A stretch of DNA of 64,000 nucleotides, taken from NCBI RefSeq assembly GCF_002104995.1, contig NW_024468264.1:62001-126000 (forward strand), read 5' to 3'. The position numbers and the translations under genes were made by a program. Below the pieces are notes generated by a model. The model had not been told where the DNA came from, made no database searches, and saw only the letters and a program-made list of their open reading frames with translations. This DNA comes from Linderina pennispora. Lineage: Eukaryota > Kickxellomycota > Kickxellomycetes > Kickxellales > Kickxellaceae. Below are positions 11,552 to 23,478 of this stretch, piece after piece (the stretch's first letter is position 1; each line of letters begins with the position of its first letter).

Positions 11552-13299
11552 TTAATGGTCAAGCAGACGCAGATCGCCTGAGACGACCTTGTCGTTGAGA
11601 ACAGCACCGCGGGGGATGTCGATGTGGGCACCGTGGTTGGCGACAATGATGACGGTGCCCTCGAGAGTGACGTCAGCACTGAAGCACACATCGCCAGTAA
11701 CGGTAAGATGGTCGAGCTCCAGGATCTGGGGCGGGGTCTTGAAGCGGGCCAGGTAGTCATTGACCTTCTTGAAGTGGTCGCCGAGCTTGACAATGGGCAC
11801 GGTCTGGAACGTGCGCTTAGGGTTCATCCGCAGCTGGCCATTCTCAAGCAGGTACAGGTCCGAGGTGACCAGGAACAGGTCCGAGGTGGACTTGACAGGC
11901 AGGAAGCGCGAGCGCGGGACATTGACACCGTGCGAGTTGCTGAAGTGCTTGATGGCAGCACCAACAGCGGTCTCGAGCTGGATGACAGCAGTGCCGTCGT
12001 CGGTGGTCTTGTGGTTGACAATGAGGTCGAGCTCGAGGTCGTGCTTCTCAACAAGGCGCTTGATGGCCTTGAGGCTGATCCACAGGTTGTTGGTGTTGAA
12101 GATCTTGAACTTCTTGACGCGCTTGAAGTCGTCAACGTGGGCCTTGGGGACCTGGGCAATCTCGAGCAGACGCACCTGGCCGTCGTAGTCGATGATTGTT
12201 CCACCCTTGATATCGGCCTTGGTCTTGTCGGTGACCTCCATAACGAACTCGGCGCCGGTGTCGGCCATGTGCTGCAGGATGGCAGGGTCGACGGTGGCAC
12301 CCAGGTTATCGACGTTGGACACAAACACCCACTCCTTGCCGTCCTCCAGCAGCTGGTCGAGCAGGCCAGAGTTGGCGAAGGCCTCGTACAGGTCACCGTG
12401 ACCGGGCGGGTACCAGTAGCCAGGGCGGTTCTCGGGCGTGTGTGCCAGCGGCAGGTTCGAGTCGGTCTTGAAGCGCGGCCAGCGGCTCTGGTTGAAAGTG
12501 CAGATGCTGACGTTGTGGGTGTTGTACTTTTGCACAATCTTGCTGGTGTCCTCGTCAGTGTTGAACGAGTTCATCAGAATCAGGGGCACGTCGGCGCCCG
12601 AGACCTCGTTGAGGTACTCGATCTGCTGCACGGTGAGATCGAGGAAGGTCTGGCTGTCACGCACCTCGATGGCTGACTTGGGCCCGACGCAGCCCATGGT
12701 GGTTCCGAGACCACCGTTGAGCTTGAGCACCGCAAGCTTGTTGAGCAGCGGCGACACTTCCTTGAACTCCTTGGCCGGCAGATCCTTGTATGCGATCACG
12801 TCCTCAGGCTTGGGGCCGCGGACCTTCTCCCAGTCCCTACACAGCGGTTGGTGGTGGTGAGAGTTGTTGTGAGTAAAAAAGGTGTTTTGTTGTTGTTTTG
12901 GTGTCCGGATCAGGGGCGATGCGCTCACACTGAGACGGTCCGACGGTCGTTCATTTTCATCAGCGCGCCCGCAGGCAATCAAAACATCGGGGGCAGACTT
13001 GCCTCTAAAAAGGCAACAGCCCATGGCAGAGAGCCGATCCTTCAAGGCATGTGGTGCTGGCGGCAGGGTGGTACTTACAGAGGCTTGCTGTGCTTCTTCT
13101 CGTGGTGGTAGCGCTGGAAGAGACGGTAGAAGTCGTCCATCTCCTTGGAGAACTTGTCCTTCTCGGGGCCCTCGGGCATCTGCTTGACCAGGCCATCGAG
13201 CTCGACACGCACAGCGTGCTCGACGCCGCCCGGGGCGGAGGTGGAGCGGATGTCCTGCGAGTGGTGGCGGGTGAATGAGGTGCGACGGTCTTGAGCCAT
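11552..13299 (-). CDS. UGP1: UTP-glucose-1-phosphate uridylyltransferase
   Basis: Makes UDP-glucose from UTP and glucose-1-phosphate in the cytosol, the precursor for glucan, glycogen, trehalose and (by other routes) chitin metabolism. Exon 1 (13299-13079) starts [18 protein letters not shown]. Exon 2 (12836-11552) carries the nucleotide-binding motif [20 protein letters not shown], then [11 protein letters not shown], the [10 protein letters not shown] segment, [13 protein letters not shown], and the C-terminal left-handed beta-helix with [17 protein letters not shown]. The 242-base intron (13078-12837) has GTAAGT and TAG ends and joins SKP-L-DWEK in frame. The coding sequence is intact at 501 residues, normal for eukaryotic UGPases. 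The long upstream frame that runs through the intron is not the real N-terminus. Confidence 0.96.
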
Positions 13300-13403
13300 G
13301 GTAAAAAAAAGTGGTCCGATAGCACGGGAAGGAGGGGGAAGGGTGTAGAGAAAAGAGGGTGTGTGGTTCTAGGCCTCCTGCCCCCTCCCCGCCCCACTCG
13401 CCC

Positions 13404-13411
13404 TTTATATA
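13404..13411 (-). promoter_or_regulatory. TATA box of UGP1
   Basis: Minus-strand TATATAAA about 105 bases upstream of the ATG, in a GC-rich context with C-rich runs on either side. It is the clearest core promoter in the window. Confidence 0.6.
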
Positions 13412-14115
13412 TGGGGCAGGGGCTGCAAACCCGCGCCCGAAAAAGAGCACAGCATCAATCTTACTGTCTCAGTGACAAAGAATGGAAAAACAGAAAAGGC
13501 CGTGCAGCCCGTGGTTGGGACATGCGTTTAGACGAGCACACCTGCCGACTCCTGGCGCTGCCTAATTTGGGATGCAGCCTGAGATAACGTAGGCCCCCGG
13601 CGTTTATTGCGCCAGTTGGGTTGGGGGCTCGGGCGCTCGTGGTCTGGGCAAGAGGGATCCACATGTCGCGCCAGTCACACCTGGGCGCAGCTATTCGATG
13701 CAGCAGGCCCAGCAACATCAGCGACATCAATGAAACCTCTCGCCCAGCGGTCTCCCCCGCCGCGCAGACATCACCTCATGACTTTGATAGCCGACTGGGG
13801 GCGGGAGGCGGCAGGCTGTTATCGGCCCCATCCAAAGATACCAGACCACTTGGTGCGCATTGCATTGCCTCTCAGGCTGTCCCTTGATCCACACCACCTT
13901 GGCCAGAGTGTGCTTGGTGGGGCTGTCAGTGGTAGAGGCCCGGAATCCCCTCAGCTTCTTGAACAACACTGGGCGATGGCGTGCCCCCAAACCATCAGGG
14001 CACGAGCTTTTATCTCCCAAATCCCGCTTTGGCTGTTGTCCTACCAGCGCTGAGCACGAACCAGCCCAGACAGCACACCATTCCCCTGAGTCAGGCCTCA
14101 AAAAGGAGCCTGTCC

Positions 14116-14157
14116 ATGTTGTTGTTGTCGTCGCTGTTGTTGTTGTTGTTGTTGTCT
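14116..14157 (+). repeat. Imperfect GTT trinucleotide microsatellite
   Basis: Repeated TTG/GTT units broken by GTCGTCGC, in non-coding sequence. Confidence 0.7.
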
Positions 14158-14423
14158 CTGCCTCTATGCCCGGAGGATCTCTCCTCTATTTCTGTCCAAC
14201 AATTGTACAGAGAGAGAGCGCAGCGCAGGCGAGGATCGGCGCAATCGGATGGGAAACCAGTCCGGACAAAGAACACCCAATGTGATGACGGGAGGGCTGA
14301 GGTGATGATGAAAGCGACGGGTGCAGATGATCACTGCTGCCTGTCTGTTTTGGCTATCACCTAAAGAGTACCCGGGGAGCTGCTATCCTCAAACACCAGA
14401 GTACATAGACACCCATTTGTTGC

Positions 14424-14429
14424 TTTATT
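14424..14429 (-). terminator. Polyadenylation signal of BUD23
   Basis: Minus-strand AATAAA, about 20 bases beyond the BUD23 stop codon at 14451. Confidence 0.5.
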
Positions 14430-14450
14430 CAAAAATAGCGCACTTTATCT

Positions 14451-15517
14451 TTAGAACCGCGGCTTGCGCTTGCGAGCAGTGTATTTCGAGTCCAGCGGCA
14501 CATCCTCCTTGCCCCGCTTGCGCGCCAGTTCCTTCTTGTGCAGCACCCAGTTGGCATCCTTGACCGGCCGGCGGCTGCTCTTTCCCCGCGCCTTGTTGTG
14601 GATCCTACACAAATTAATGCATGTCAGCAGCGATGTGCGTGTGTGAGATGTTGATAGCGCACGATAAACAGAAAACTAGTATCCAGGCTGGATGTTCTAC
14701 AGCCCACCTTCAAAAAGCAGTTGGGGGCAGCAAGCACGCAAGTGATATCGGCAGCCAACAAGGCGTCGTAGAAAGGGAGCGACATTGGGCGTACATATCG
14801 AACAATGGCAAGATTTACATACCTGGTTTCCGTGTACGCGACGCCGGGAGCTTCATTATCAAGGCCCTGGGGCAGCTCGTGTTTCTGGCCCGGTGCTGCC
14901 TGCCCTGCAAACAGGCACAGGTAGAATTTGCGTGCCTTCTTCGAATTCGGATAGTCCACCACCAGACCGCCTGTGAACCCGCACTTCATCGCTGTGCTCA
15001 TAATCATGTCCACCTGCTTGTCGTTCTCGGGGTAAAACTGGAACACGGCGCGTGCGCCGCGCTGCAGGGCCATGAACAAGGTCGAAAAGAACCGCTGCAG
15101 CCGGTAGCGCGGTTTGTTCTCGCTCTTGTCGGCATTGCACAGCCACTGCAGCACGGACACGCTGATTGCCCCGTCAAATGCGCCGGGCCGGAAGCCGAGG
15201 CCCTGGCCGATGTCCTGCAGGAACAGATCGCCCTCGAGTTCCTTGTCGACGGCGATGTCGAGCATGGCCGGTGCAATGTCCATGCCCACCCACACGTGTC
15301 CGTCCTCTTCCAGGATCTCGCCGCTGAGCCCTGATCCGCAGCCAATGTCCAACAAGTAGCAGGGGACGTCGTCAGTGTCGGGCAACGCCAGGAGCTCGAC
15401 TGCGCGCAGGGTCATTTCGGCCTGGATAGTCGCAATGCGTGAGTTGTTGGTGTACTTCTTTGCCTCATCGATCCCGTAGAAGAGCTCGGGCGGTGCGATG
15501 TGCTCTGGCCTCGACAT
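14451..15517 (-). CDS. BUD23: 18S rRNA (guanine-N7) methyltransferase Bud23
   Basis: Methylates a guanine of 18S rRNA (G1575 in yeast) during 40S subunit maturation, working with Trm112. Exon 1 (15517-14823) starts MSRPEHIAPPELFY and holds the class I SAM-binding motif LLDIGCGSGLSGEILEEDGH, followed by GMDIAPAMLDIA and GAISVSVLQWLCNAD. Exon 2 (14604-14451) encodes the basic tail typical of the family, ending TARKRKPRF. The 218-base intron (14822-14605) starts GTATGT and ends TAG, and splitting an Arg codon across it restores TETRIHNKARG. The sequence is intact at 282 residues, the usual length. It is divergent from the alanyl-tRNA editing gene. Confidence 0.95.
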
Positions 15518-15630
15518 TTTGGGTGAAATGCTTGTGTAAATAGAGTGAGAAGTCAAATAAGCGGAGTCTTGAAAAAAAAAAAAGCCTGCATTGAGAGCGC
15601 ACCAGTTTTTTTCTTCTCTCTGATCCTGCG

Positions 15631-15640
15631 TGATTGGCTG
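15631..15640 (-). promoter_or_regulatory. CCAAT box in the BUD23/alanyl-editing divergent promoter
   Basis: The minus strand reads CAGCCAATCA, an ideal binding site for the HAP/NF-Y complex, in the 283-base gap between two divergent start codons. It could serve both genes. No TATA box is evident there. Confidence 0.5.
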
Positions 15641-15800
15641 ATCCCGTGTCGTGATCATCTGGGACCGTGATGTGGGGCTTGTGGTGTTTCGCGGGTAGAG
15701 CCGGTCTGCATTGTGTGGGTATTTGAGTTGGCTCTTTCTTCCGCATTCTATCTCAGATATCAGCAGCACCATCTAATTTCCCTGTCTTTGTAATCGTAAC

Positions 15801-17516
15801 ATGGTAGCCTCTATCAGCCCAAAACCGGTCGGCCTCTTGTCCTGCCAGCAGCAGCCGTTCCTAAAGACGCTGGACACGCACGTTGTGAGCTGCTCCGACG
15901 GACCCAATGCTGACGGCCTGTACGAGGTCGAGCTCGAGGACACTGTGATCTTCCCCGAGGGTGGCGGCCAGCCTGCCGACATGGGATCGATCAGCGGCAT
16001 CGCTGTGCGGTTTGCCAAGCGGGATGGGCTGCGCGCCATCCATTACACCGAGTCGCCTGTCGCCACTGGCGCTGCCGTGCAGGTCAGCGTAGATTTTGCA
16101 CGGCGGCTGGACCACATGCAGCAGCATTCAGGCCAGCACCTTTTGAGCGCCGTTTTGGAGCGCGAGCACGGGCTCGACACGGTGTCATGGAGCATGGGCG
16201 ATAGGTCGTCGCACGTTGAGCTAAAGACGACCAAAGACTTTGTGCTGAGCCAGTCGGCTATCGACGCTGTTGAGGAGCGCTGTAATCAGATAATCATGGA
16301 GCAAATCGTGGTCAATGTGCGGGTGTTCGAGCAAGGCGCCGGCGACTGCCCGAGCTCGGTACCGGAGGATTATGTTGGCGGCGTCATCCGCTATGTGGAC
16401 ATTGGCAAGGACGGAGAATTCGACAGCAACGCGTAAGTATCGGCTGCTTCCGTGGGAAGGCGTGGGCTCAGTGCTGCAGAGACTTTCTTGGCAGAAGCCC
16501 GCGCTTTGTCTGTGCAGCCACCGTTGCTGGTAGTGCCAGCCACTAATTGCTAGCTGGATGCAAAGCACAATATGCCGTGTGTGATGCCGCGCCCTGGGGG
16601 AGGAATATGGTTTTTCTTCCGGTGCTTCGTGTCATCCCCCTCCCCCATTGCATTCTGCGGCTGCTGCTGGTTTCTAGAATATGTTCGTGTTGGCATTATC
16701 CGCTGCTGGCGGGAACATGGCTTGGCGAGGCAGACGGCCCGTTTTTTGTGTACCGACGCCACCGGTAATATTGTGCGTCCATTCTCTGAATCGCTGCTGC
16801 CTGACATTGCAACTGGGGCTTCTAGGCAGAAGATCCAATGACTACTGCTGCTGCAGCAGACAATGACGCGCTGACACTTGATGCCCTGCTGTCCCTCTCT
16901 GTAGGTGCTGTGGAACGCACATCACCAACACATCGCAGTTGCAAGTTGTCAAGCTGGGCGCCACGGACCGCATTCGGGGCGGCAACACGCGGCTGTTCTT
17001 TTACGTCGGCGGACGGGTGCGGCAGTACGCACACGAGTCGCTGGCCAGGGACAAGAAACTTACTGAGCTACTGTCGTGCGGGCCTGAGACACACGGTGAG
17101 GCAGTAGATCGGCTTCTGAAACAGTCGAAGCAGGCGAACAAGTCGCTGCGCAATCTGCGCCGCCAGCTGGCACCGCTGGTGGCCGCGGACCTGGCCCAGC
17201 AGCTGAATGGATCCGACAAGGACGGATTGCGCACATTGGTCTACCACAGCGAGGATGGTGACGGGCAGTTTGCCAACGGTGTGGTCAGCGAGCTGGTCAA
17301 GCGAGTGAAGGATGTGAGCTGGCTGGCGGTAGTCGCGTGCGGGACCAAGGACCGAGGGCGGCCCGCTGGTGGTTGCAGGGCAGCTCCGAGGAAGCCGTTG
17401 CCCAAGCGATCGACCAGCTCGGCTCGCTGCTCGGCCAATGCAAGGGCGGAGCCAAGCGCGGTGTCTGGCAGGGCAAGGCAGCCAGCTTCAACAAGCTGAG
17501 CAAGTTTGCCATGTAA
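15801..17516 (+). CDS. Alanyl-tRNA editing protein, AlaX/AARSD1-like
   Basis: A free-standing editing-domain protein expected to deacylate Ser- or Gly-mischarged tRNA-Ala. Exon 1 (15801-16432) has the beta-barrel segment FPEGGGQPADMG and the zinc motif HMQQHSGQHLLSAV (HxxxH). Exon 2 (16905-17516) has the second metal-site half CCGTHI, a coiled Lys/Arg-rich helix and the family C-terminus with the GKAASFNKL element. The 472-base intron (16433-16904) starts GTAAGT and ends TAG. Two one-base insertions near 17345 and 17385 break the last third; corrected length is 413 residues, matching AARSD1-type proteins. A plus-strand AATAAA lies 15 bases after the stop. Confidence 0.9.
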
Positions 17517-17530
17517 TTTCTTTACATGGC

Positions 17531-17536
17531 AATAAA
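17531..17536 (+). terminator. Polyadenylation signal of the alanyl-tRNA editing gene
   Basis: AATAAA 15 bases downstream of the stop codon. Confidence 0.5.
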
Positions 17537-18736
17537 CGGCATGCCCGTCTTATCTAAACGATGTGCGACTTTGGGGGGAGGGTGGGTGGGGGACGTGTTT
17601 CATGTTGTGGCCGAGAAAGCATGTGTTCTATAATTTGCCACATCAGCTGGCCATCCTCGGGATGTCTGGGATTGGGTGCAGCATCAACGCCAATGATGTT
17701 CAAAGTCAGCAGAGGAGTCCGGTACATGGATGATTATGTTCCCGGAGAATGGCACAGATTCCAGGGGTAACAGAGAAAGGATTGGGTATCATCTGGGAAG
17801 CGTCCGTGAACGAAACAAGGCAGATTGTATGGCGCGATTGGGGCCTCGGCAAGCTGCAGTTCCATTCTTCTGCTTGGAATAGTTCGGCGGGGGTGCTGTG
17901 CCCTCACTCCTGCCAGCAAGTCCTCTCACTCCGCCGGCCACGGCTGGCTCAGTGATCCAACCGCAGACGATTTGCGACTGCATCGATCCCTCCACCACGG
18001 CAGTGGGTCGTGGAGACATGCCAAATGGGCGTTTACTGTTCCCGCGTTAGCAGGTGTATGCGGGTGTGGCGGAGATGGAGACGAGGGAGAGAGGCGCGGT
18101 GCAGAGATGTACCCAGGTATAGCTGCAAGTCGAGCATTGACGGAGCCAGGCATCCTTTTTGTAGCAAGGCTGGCTGGAGCAGATGTCGCCAAGGAGAGAA
18201 GGGCCATCCCGCACGCCGTCTTGCATATGGCTGGAGCAGATCTTGCAGGCCTGCTGCAACGGAAGCCCTCACGAATTCGCATGTCCCGTCATCGCGCTTT
18301 TTCGCCCGCAATGTCTGAGAAACAAAGGAGGGGGAATGCAGTGACGGCGTTCGGTGGATACAGGGACTGTTTCTGAGCAATTGCAGTCGGGCGTCTGTAC
18401 TATCCCTCCCTTTTATGTTTGGAAGCGAAAAAGTGGGCTCGACAGATTCGCCTCTGGCCAGTCAGAGAAAATGATAATTGCGATTGCCCGTTTTTCGTCG
18501 TTCCAATAAAAAAGTTCCCATCCCCGCCGGAGCGTCGCTTACGGCATGCAGCACAGACAGGTCTCCGGGACAGCGAGAATCCCAATCTGACCGCCAGCAA
18601 TCAGGGATTCAGACTGGCTGCTGGTTCCGGAGAGCACACAGTAATGCAAATCCGTCTGACCTGCCGATCGCTGGTGGTTGTGAGGGACGCCCTTCTTTCC
18701 CATCCCTCCCCCATTGCACTGCCGTCTCCCAACACA

Positions 18737-18822
18737 GCTGGCCAGACAGCCAGTCCAGTTAGCCAGCCTGCCAAACCAGCCAGCTGGACAGCAGGCCGGA
18801 CAGAATGCCGGACAGGCTGGTC
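18737..18822 (+). repeat. Cluster of degenerate CCAG / GGACAG units
   Basis: Closely spaced imperfect copies of CAGCCAG, CCAGCC and CCGGACAG. The cluster is non-coding and looks like a decayed minisatellite. Confidence 0.45.
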
Positions 18823-19679
18823 TACTACCTGCCAATGAGCCACCAGCCCTGCTTTGATACAGGTCCAGCATTCCTATTTAATGCGCGACTGGTTCGGGCT
18901 AGCAAGCTCAGGGGCACGAGGCTAATGAAAAACCGCGGGGCAGAGAAAGGGGCTCGAGCCAAAGAAATCTACACAATGGGCGGTATTCCAGCCACCCGCG
19001 GAGTTATAGTGCCATTTAGCTCATGCAATTCGCACAGGTGCTAGAAGCTCCGGGACTGAGTAATTGCCGACCCGCAGAGCATGCATGCCAACTCCTGCGC
19101 AGAGGCGCTGGAGTGCGGGGACTCCCTCCCCTGATAAGGCAAAAGCATGGCAGGCTGCACCCGCTTTGGCCAGCGTCGATCTCTTCATCGGCCCATGTAC
19201 CTGCCACCGCTGGAGCCATCCTCTTTTTTCTGGCGACTGGGCCATGCCTCATGCTGGCCACACTGAGCACCGCACTGATGCCCCCGGGCCACGACGTACA
19301 CATACTCCGATTCTCCTGCTGCCCGTCTCTCGGACGTCCAAACAGAGCCCAGCGCAATGATCCCGTGTCGTCATCGGCACGTTCTCTCCACCAGCGGTTG
19401 CCGTGTCAGGTGGAGAAATTACGAGAGCCGATCAGCTGGAAAGAGCGCGCCCACCCAACTCTAAAGTCCGAACGGCTGATTTCCGCTGAATATTTATCCC
19501 GAATTTTCCGGAAAGTCCTTTTCAGCATAAATGTTCATGTGTCGCACAGGAACTTCAGACAAAAGCTAGTGCTGCTGGATTTTCTCTCCCCTGTATGTTT
19601 CCGCCTGTCTGCCAGCGAGAAAATGGGGGAGGCACGGACAGGAGCGAGAATAACAACAATATTTCCCGTAGCGAATAAA

Positions 19680-19717
19680 GGGGGTGGGTCAGGGCCCGGC
19701 GGTCGGAACCCACCCCC
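19680..19717. promoter_or_regulatory. Perfect inverted repeat upstream of PMA1
   Basis: GGGGGTGGGT (19680-19689) and its exact reverse complement ACCCACCCCC (19708-19717) are separated by an 18-base GC-rich spacer, about 310 bases before the PMA1 ATG. The C-rich arms resemble zinc-finger sites. The element could be a protein-binding dyad or, if transcribed, a hairpin in the leader. Confidence 0.5.
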
Positions 19718-20024
19718 TCTTTTTCTATACAGCATTTGCAAGTAGCCCGTTCGTTCCATGCTGCAATAAATATCGCACCGCGCGCGCCGCCTCTCCCCTT
19801 CCTCGTTTCTCATTCCAACCGAAATGATAAGTTCGTCCACCTTATTTTCCGTCTAGTAGCATTTTATCTTTTCTCTCCACAGTTGTTTCATAATTTTTCT
19901 CCGTGTTGCTGCATCTGGGCGAACACCTAATATTCACCTCCCCTTCCTATAGCAGACAGTCTCTCCTCTGTCGACTTAATATCTGCCACTTCATCAACAG
20001 CAGGCCCAACCACTCTCTTTTGCA

Positions 20025-22776
20025 ATGACTGTCGACGAAAAGAAGGGTCTCGACGAGAAGGCCACCGAATTCGAGGACCACCATCATGTCGAGGTCGCCG
20101 AGGAGCTGGCCCCGGAGCTGGAAGCCCTGCTGCACACCGAGCCGCTCAAGGGTCTGACCAACGCTGAGGTCGAGGAGCGCCTGGCCCAGTTTGGCCTGAA
20201 CGAGATCTCCGAGAAGAAGACCAACCCCTTCCTCAAGTTCCTGTCGTACTTCACAGGGAGCCATTGCCTACCTCATCGAGCTGGCCTTCATTCTGTCCGG
20301 TGTGGTCGAGGATTGGATTGATTTTGGTATCATTGGTGGCCTGCTTATCATCAACGCTCTGATCGGCTTCATCGAGGAGTCCAAGGCCGATGCAGCCCTG
20401 GATGCGCTCAAGAACACGCTCGCCGCTCAAGTCCCGTGTCTTCCGCGATGGCCAGCTCATCGAGGTCGAGTCCAACACACTGGTGCCCGGCGACGTCATC
20501 GCCGTGCGTCTCGGTGATATTATCCCTGCCGATGCGCGTCTGCTCGGCATTGGTGTCGACGGCTCGAACGCCGAGGTCAACCTGCAGGTCGATCAGTCTG
20601 CGCTCACTGGTGAGTCGCTGCCGGTCGAGAAGAAGAAGGGCGACACCATCTACTCGTCGTCGATCTGTAAGCAGGGCCAGATGCTGGCTGTCGTGACCAA
20701 GACCGGTGCCAACACGTTTATCGGCCGTGCCGCCAACCTCATCTCCATCACCAACGAGCAGGGCCACTTCCAAAAGATTATCAACCAGATCGGCAACTTC
20801 CTTGTCATCATCACTGTCACCATGGTCATCATCCTCTTCATCTACCTGCTCCTGCGCAAGCGTAGCGACCTAGGCTATCTTGACAAGGATGCCGTGTTTG
20901 AGGTGCTGCGTGATGTGCTGGTGCTCACGGTTGCTGCCATCCCGGTCGGTCTGCCCACTGTCATGTCGGTGACCATGGCCGTCGGTGCCAAGCAGCTGGC
21001 TGCCAAGCAGGTTATCGTCAAGCGCCTGACTGCCGTCGAGGAGATGGCCTCGGTCTCGGTGCTGTGCTCCGACAAGACTGGTACTCTGACCCTGAACAAG
21101 CTGACCTTTGACGAGCCGTACCTCAAGCCTGGGTTCACCAAGGAGGACCTGCTGCTGTACTCGTACCTGGCGTCGGAGCCCGGAGCCAACGACCCCATCG
21201 AGATGGCCGTGCGCACGGCCGCCAAAGAAGGACGTGCCTCTGCTGTCCGAGTGCGTTGGGCACACCATCCCCGGCTTCAAGGTCACCTCGTTTGTCCCGT
21301 TCAACCCGGCGAACCAAGCTCACCCAGGCCACTGTCATCGACCACAACGCCAGCGAGACCTTCAAGGTGGCCAAGGGCGCCCCGCAGGTCATTGTCAAGC
21401 TTGTCGGTGGCGACAACGAGGCTACCCACGCCGTCAACATGCTGGCCCGCCGCGGTCTGCGTGCCCTGGGTGTCGCCCGCACGGTTCCTGGCTCGCTCGA
21501 CGAGTGGCAGCTCATTGGCATGATCTCGCTCCTCGACCCGCCCCGCCCCGACTCTGGTGAGACCATCCGTCGCTGCGAGGAGATGGGTGTTGTGGTCAAG
21601 ATGGTTACTGGCGATCAGCTCATCATTGCCAAGGAGGTCGCGCACCGTCTGGGCATGCAGCGCGCCATCCTCGATGCGAACAGCCTGACCGACCCCGAGG
21701 CCACGGACGCCCAGCTCGCCGACCGCTGCCTGCACGCTGATGGTTTCGCCCAGGTCATTCCCGAGCACAAGTACCGCGTGGTTGAGCTCCTGCAGTCCAA
21801 GGGTCTGCTGGTTGGTATGACTGGCGATGGTGTCAACGATGCCCCGGCTCTGAAGAAGGCCAATGTCGGTATTGCTGTCCACGACTGTACCGATGCTGCC
21901 CGCTCGGCTGCCGATATCGTTCTGCTGGCTCCGGGTCTGTCGACCATTGTCGACGGTATCCTGACTTCGCGTGCCATCTTCCAGCGCATGCGCTCGTATG
22001 CCCTGTACCGTATCACTTCGACCGTCCACTTCCTGATCTTCTTCTTCATCATCACCCTGGTGTTCCGCTGGCAGATGAAGGCCGTGCTGCTCATCTTGAT
22101 TGCTGTGCTCAACGACTGTGCCACATTGGTCATTGCCGTCGACAACGCCCAGATCTCGCGCCGTCCGGACAAGTGGCGTATTGGCCAGCTCATCACGATG
22201 TCGGTGGTTCTCGGGTGCTTCCTGACCATCCTGACCTTTTCCGTGTACTTTGTTGCCCGCGACGGTTTCAATGTGCCGCCCGATGAGAACATCTCGCCCG
22301 AGGACGACCACCACATTGGCAAGATGCAGACCATCATCTACCTCAACGTGTCGTCGGCCCCGCACTTCACCATCTTCTCGACCCGTCTCGGTGGCTTCTT
22401 CTGGGAGAATCTGCCCTCGATCACATTCACGGCTGCCATTCTGGCCACCCAGATCTTCGCCATGTTCATTTCGATCTTCGGTATCGGCGACTTCATCATA
22501 GCCATCGGCTGGGGCTGGGGTGTCAGCCTTATCTGTCTGTCGCTGGCATACTTTGTGCTGCTCGATGCGGTCAAGGTGTTCATGTTCCGTATCTGGAGCT
22601 TTGAGCTCACTGTCAAGCTGTGGCCCACCCGTGCTCGTCGCGAGAAGCTGGTCCAGAAGCGCGAGCGCCGCGCCATCGAGGCTCGCGTCGGCAAGAATAT
22701 CGAGAAGGTTCGCAAGGTGTCCCGGGCAATCTATGCTGCCCAGGCTTTCGAGCAGGCCGCTCAGAAGGCCTTCTAA
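20025..22776 (+). CDS. PMA1: Plasma-membrane H+-transporting P-type ATPase
   Basis: A P3A proton pump that sets membrane potential and cytosolic pH. The motifs are in order: TGESLPVEKKKGD (actuator, about 20606-20646), the M4 segment ending AIPVGLPTVMSVTMAVGAKQL, the phosphorylation site CSDKTGTLTLNKL (about 21066), the nucleotide-binding KGAPQVIV, hinge TGDGVNDAPALKKANVGIAV, and the C-terminal transmembrane bundle. Four apparent one-base insertions break the frame near 20258, 20429, 21227 and 21313; three are an extra C or G before AAG. Corrected length is 915 residues, against 918 for yeast Pma1. The acidic, His-containing N-terminus and the basic C-terminal tail are short, as in fungal pumps. 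No intron is seen. Confidence 0.95.
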
Positions 22777-23478
22777 ATACATCAAATTTCCCCTCGTGTT
22801 TTTTTATAACATCCTCTTTCTCTTGTCAAGGCGAAAAACTATATATCGCAAAACCGTTCCCTGCCATGCATAGTGAGTCGACGCAGCTTTTCTGGGCAGT
22901 GAGCCGAGTCGCGGCTCAACCAGTTGATTCAGCTGTGGGTTTTATTTTGTTCGCGAGCATTTCCGTCCTCTTTTTCGAAGCCGCTCTTCTTTCTTTGCCC
23001 TGCGCGTCCATTCAAACCTGCATTTTAACAACTTCTCTTTCCTGCGAGGATTGCGCACACTGTTCTTACTCTCCAAACGTGTGCATTCCTCCCTTCCTGA
23101 ACAGTAGCACGCGTGTTGCTTCTCTAGATTTATTTCCAATTCACACCTGTGCAAAACGACGTGGCTATGTGTGCTGGTCGGTTGGAGCCGTTTAATGCAC
23201 ATTTACCGGACAAGACTACCACAGGTGACTATCTCTCCATGCCCAGCACACTGTCTGTGCTTGCTCTCGTTGTACAGCTCTCCCCGTATTGACAGCCCAT
23301 GTGTTTCCTTTAGCCACAAAGCCCGATGTCGGACGGCAGTTTGTAGATAATATAGCCACACATCACCAGACCCGAGGCGATGCATCAGCAGGGTACTTGG
23401 CTACGCCGCAGAGCTTGGTGTCGCCGGCATCAGCACCAACACCAGCATCGGCCAGCGAGCCAGCAACATATACATACG
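22777..23478. other. Intergenic region between PMA1 and SET1
   Basis: Pyrimidine-rich, with no independent gene. A plus-strand stretch at about 23325-23490 reads protein-like (TRGDASAGYLATPQSLVSPA) in another frame and may be part of the SET1 N-terminus if there is an indel near 23485. Confidence 0.5.

Larger units (their letters stand above)
13412..14450. other. Intergenic region with a GTT microsatellite
   Basis: About 1 kb upstream of UGP1 and downstream of BUD23. It contains a GTT/GTC trinucleotide tract at about 14116-14157. The open frames show only composition-driven sequence, and no gene is supported. Confidence 0.6.
17537..20024. other. Long non-coding region upstream of PMA1
   Basis: About 2.5 kb with no believable gene on either strand, despite open frames up to about 240 codons that show no family resemblance. 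It contains a cluster of short CCAG/GGACAG units (about 18737-18822) and a hairpin close to PMA1. Large upstream regions are common for PMA1, a highly and variably expressed gene; that link is inference. Confidence 0.55.

Noticed and set aside
11624-12676. 350-codon open frame antisense to UGP1
   Set aside because: It overlaps the intact UGP1 exon 2 and shows no motif.
13606-14101. Overlapping open frames upstream of UGP1
   Set aside because: Both strands are open at once, with no protein-like segments; judged non-coding.
17537-20024. Several open frames of 100-240 codons upstream of PMA1
   Set aside because: Low-complexity or stop-edge frames without a start context, motif or conserved block on either strand.
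21301-22785. 494-codon open frame antisense to PMA1
   Set aside because: It lies wholly opposite a strongly conserved gene. Long antisense frames follow from GC-rich codon usage, and its translation has no family resemblance.
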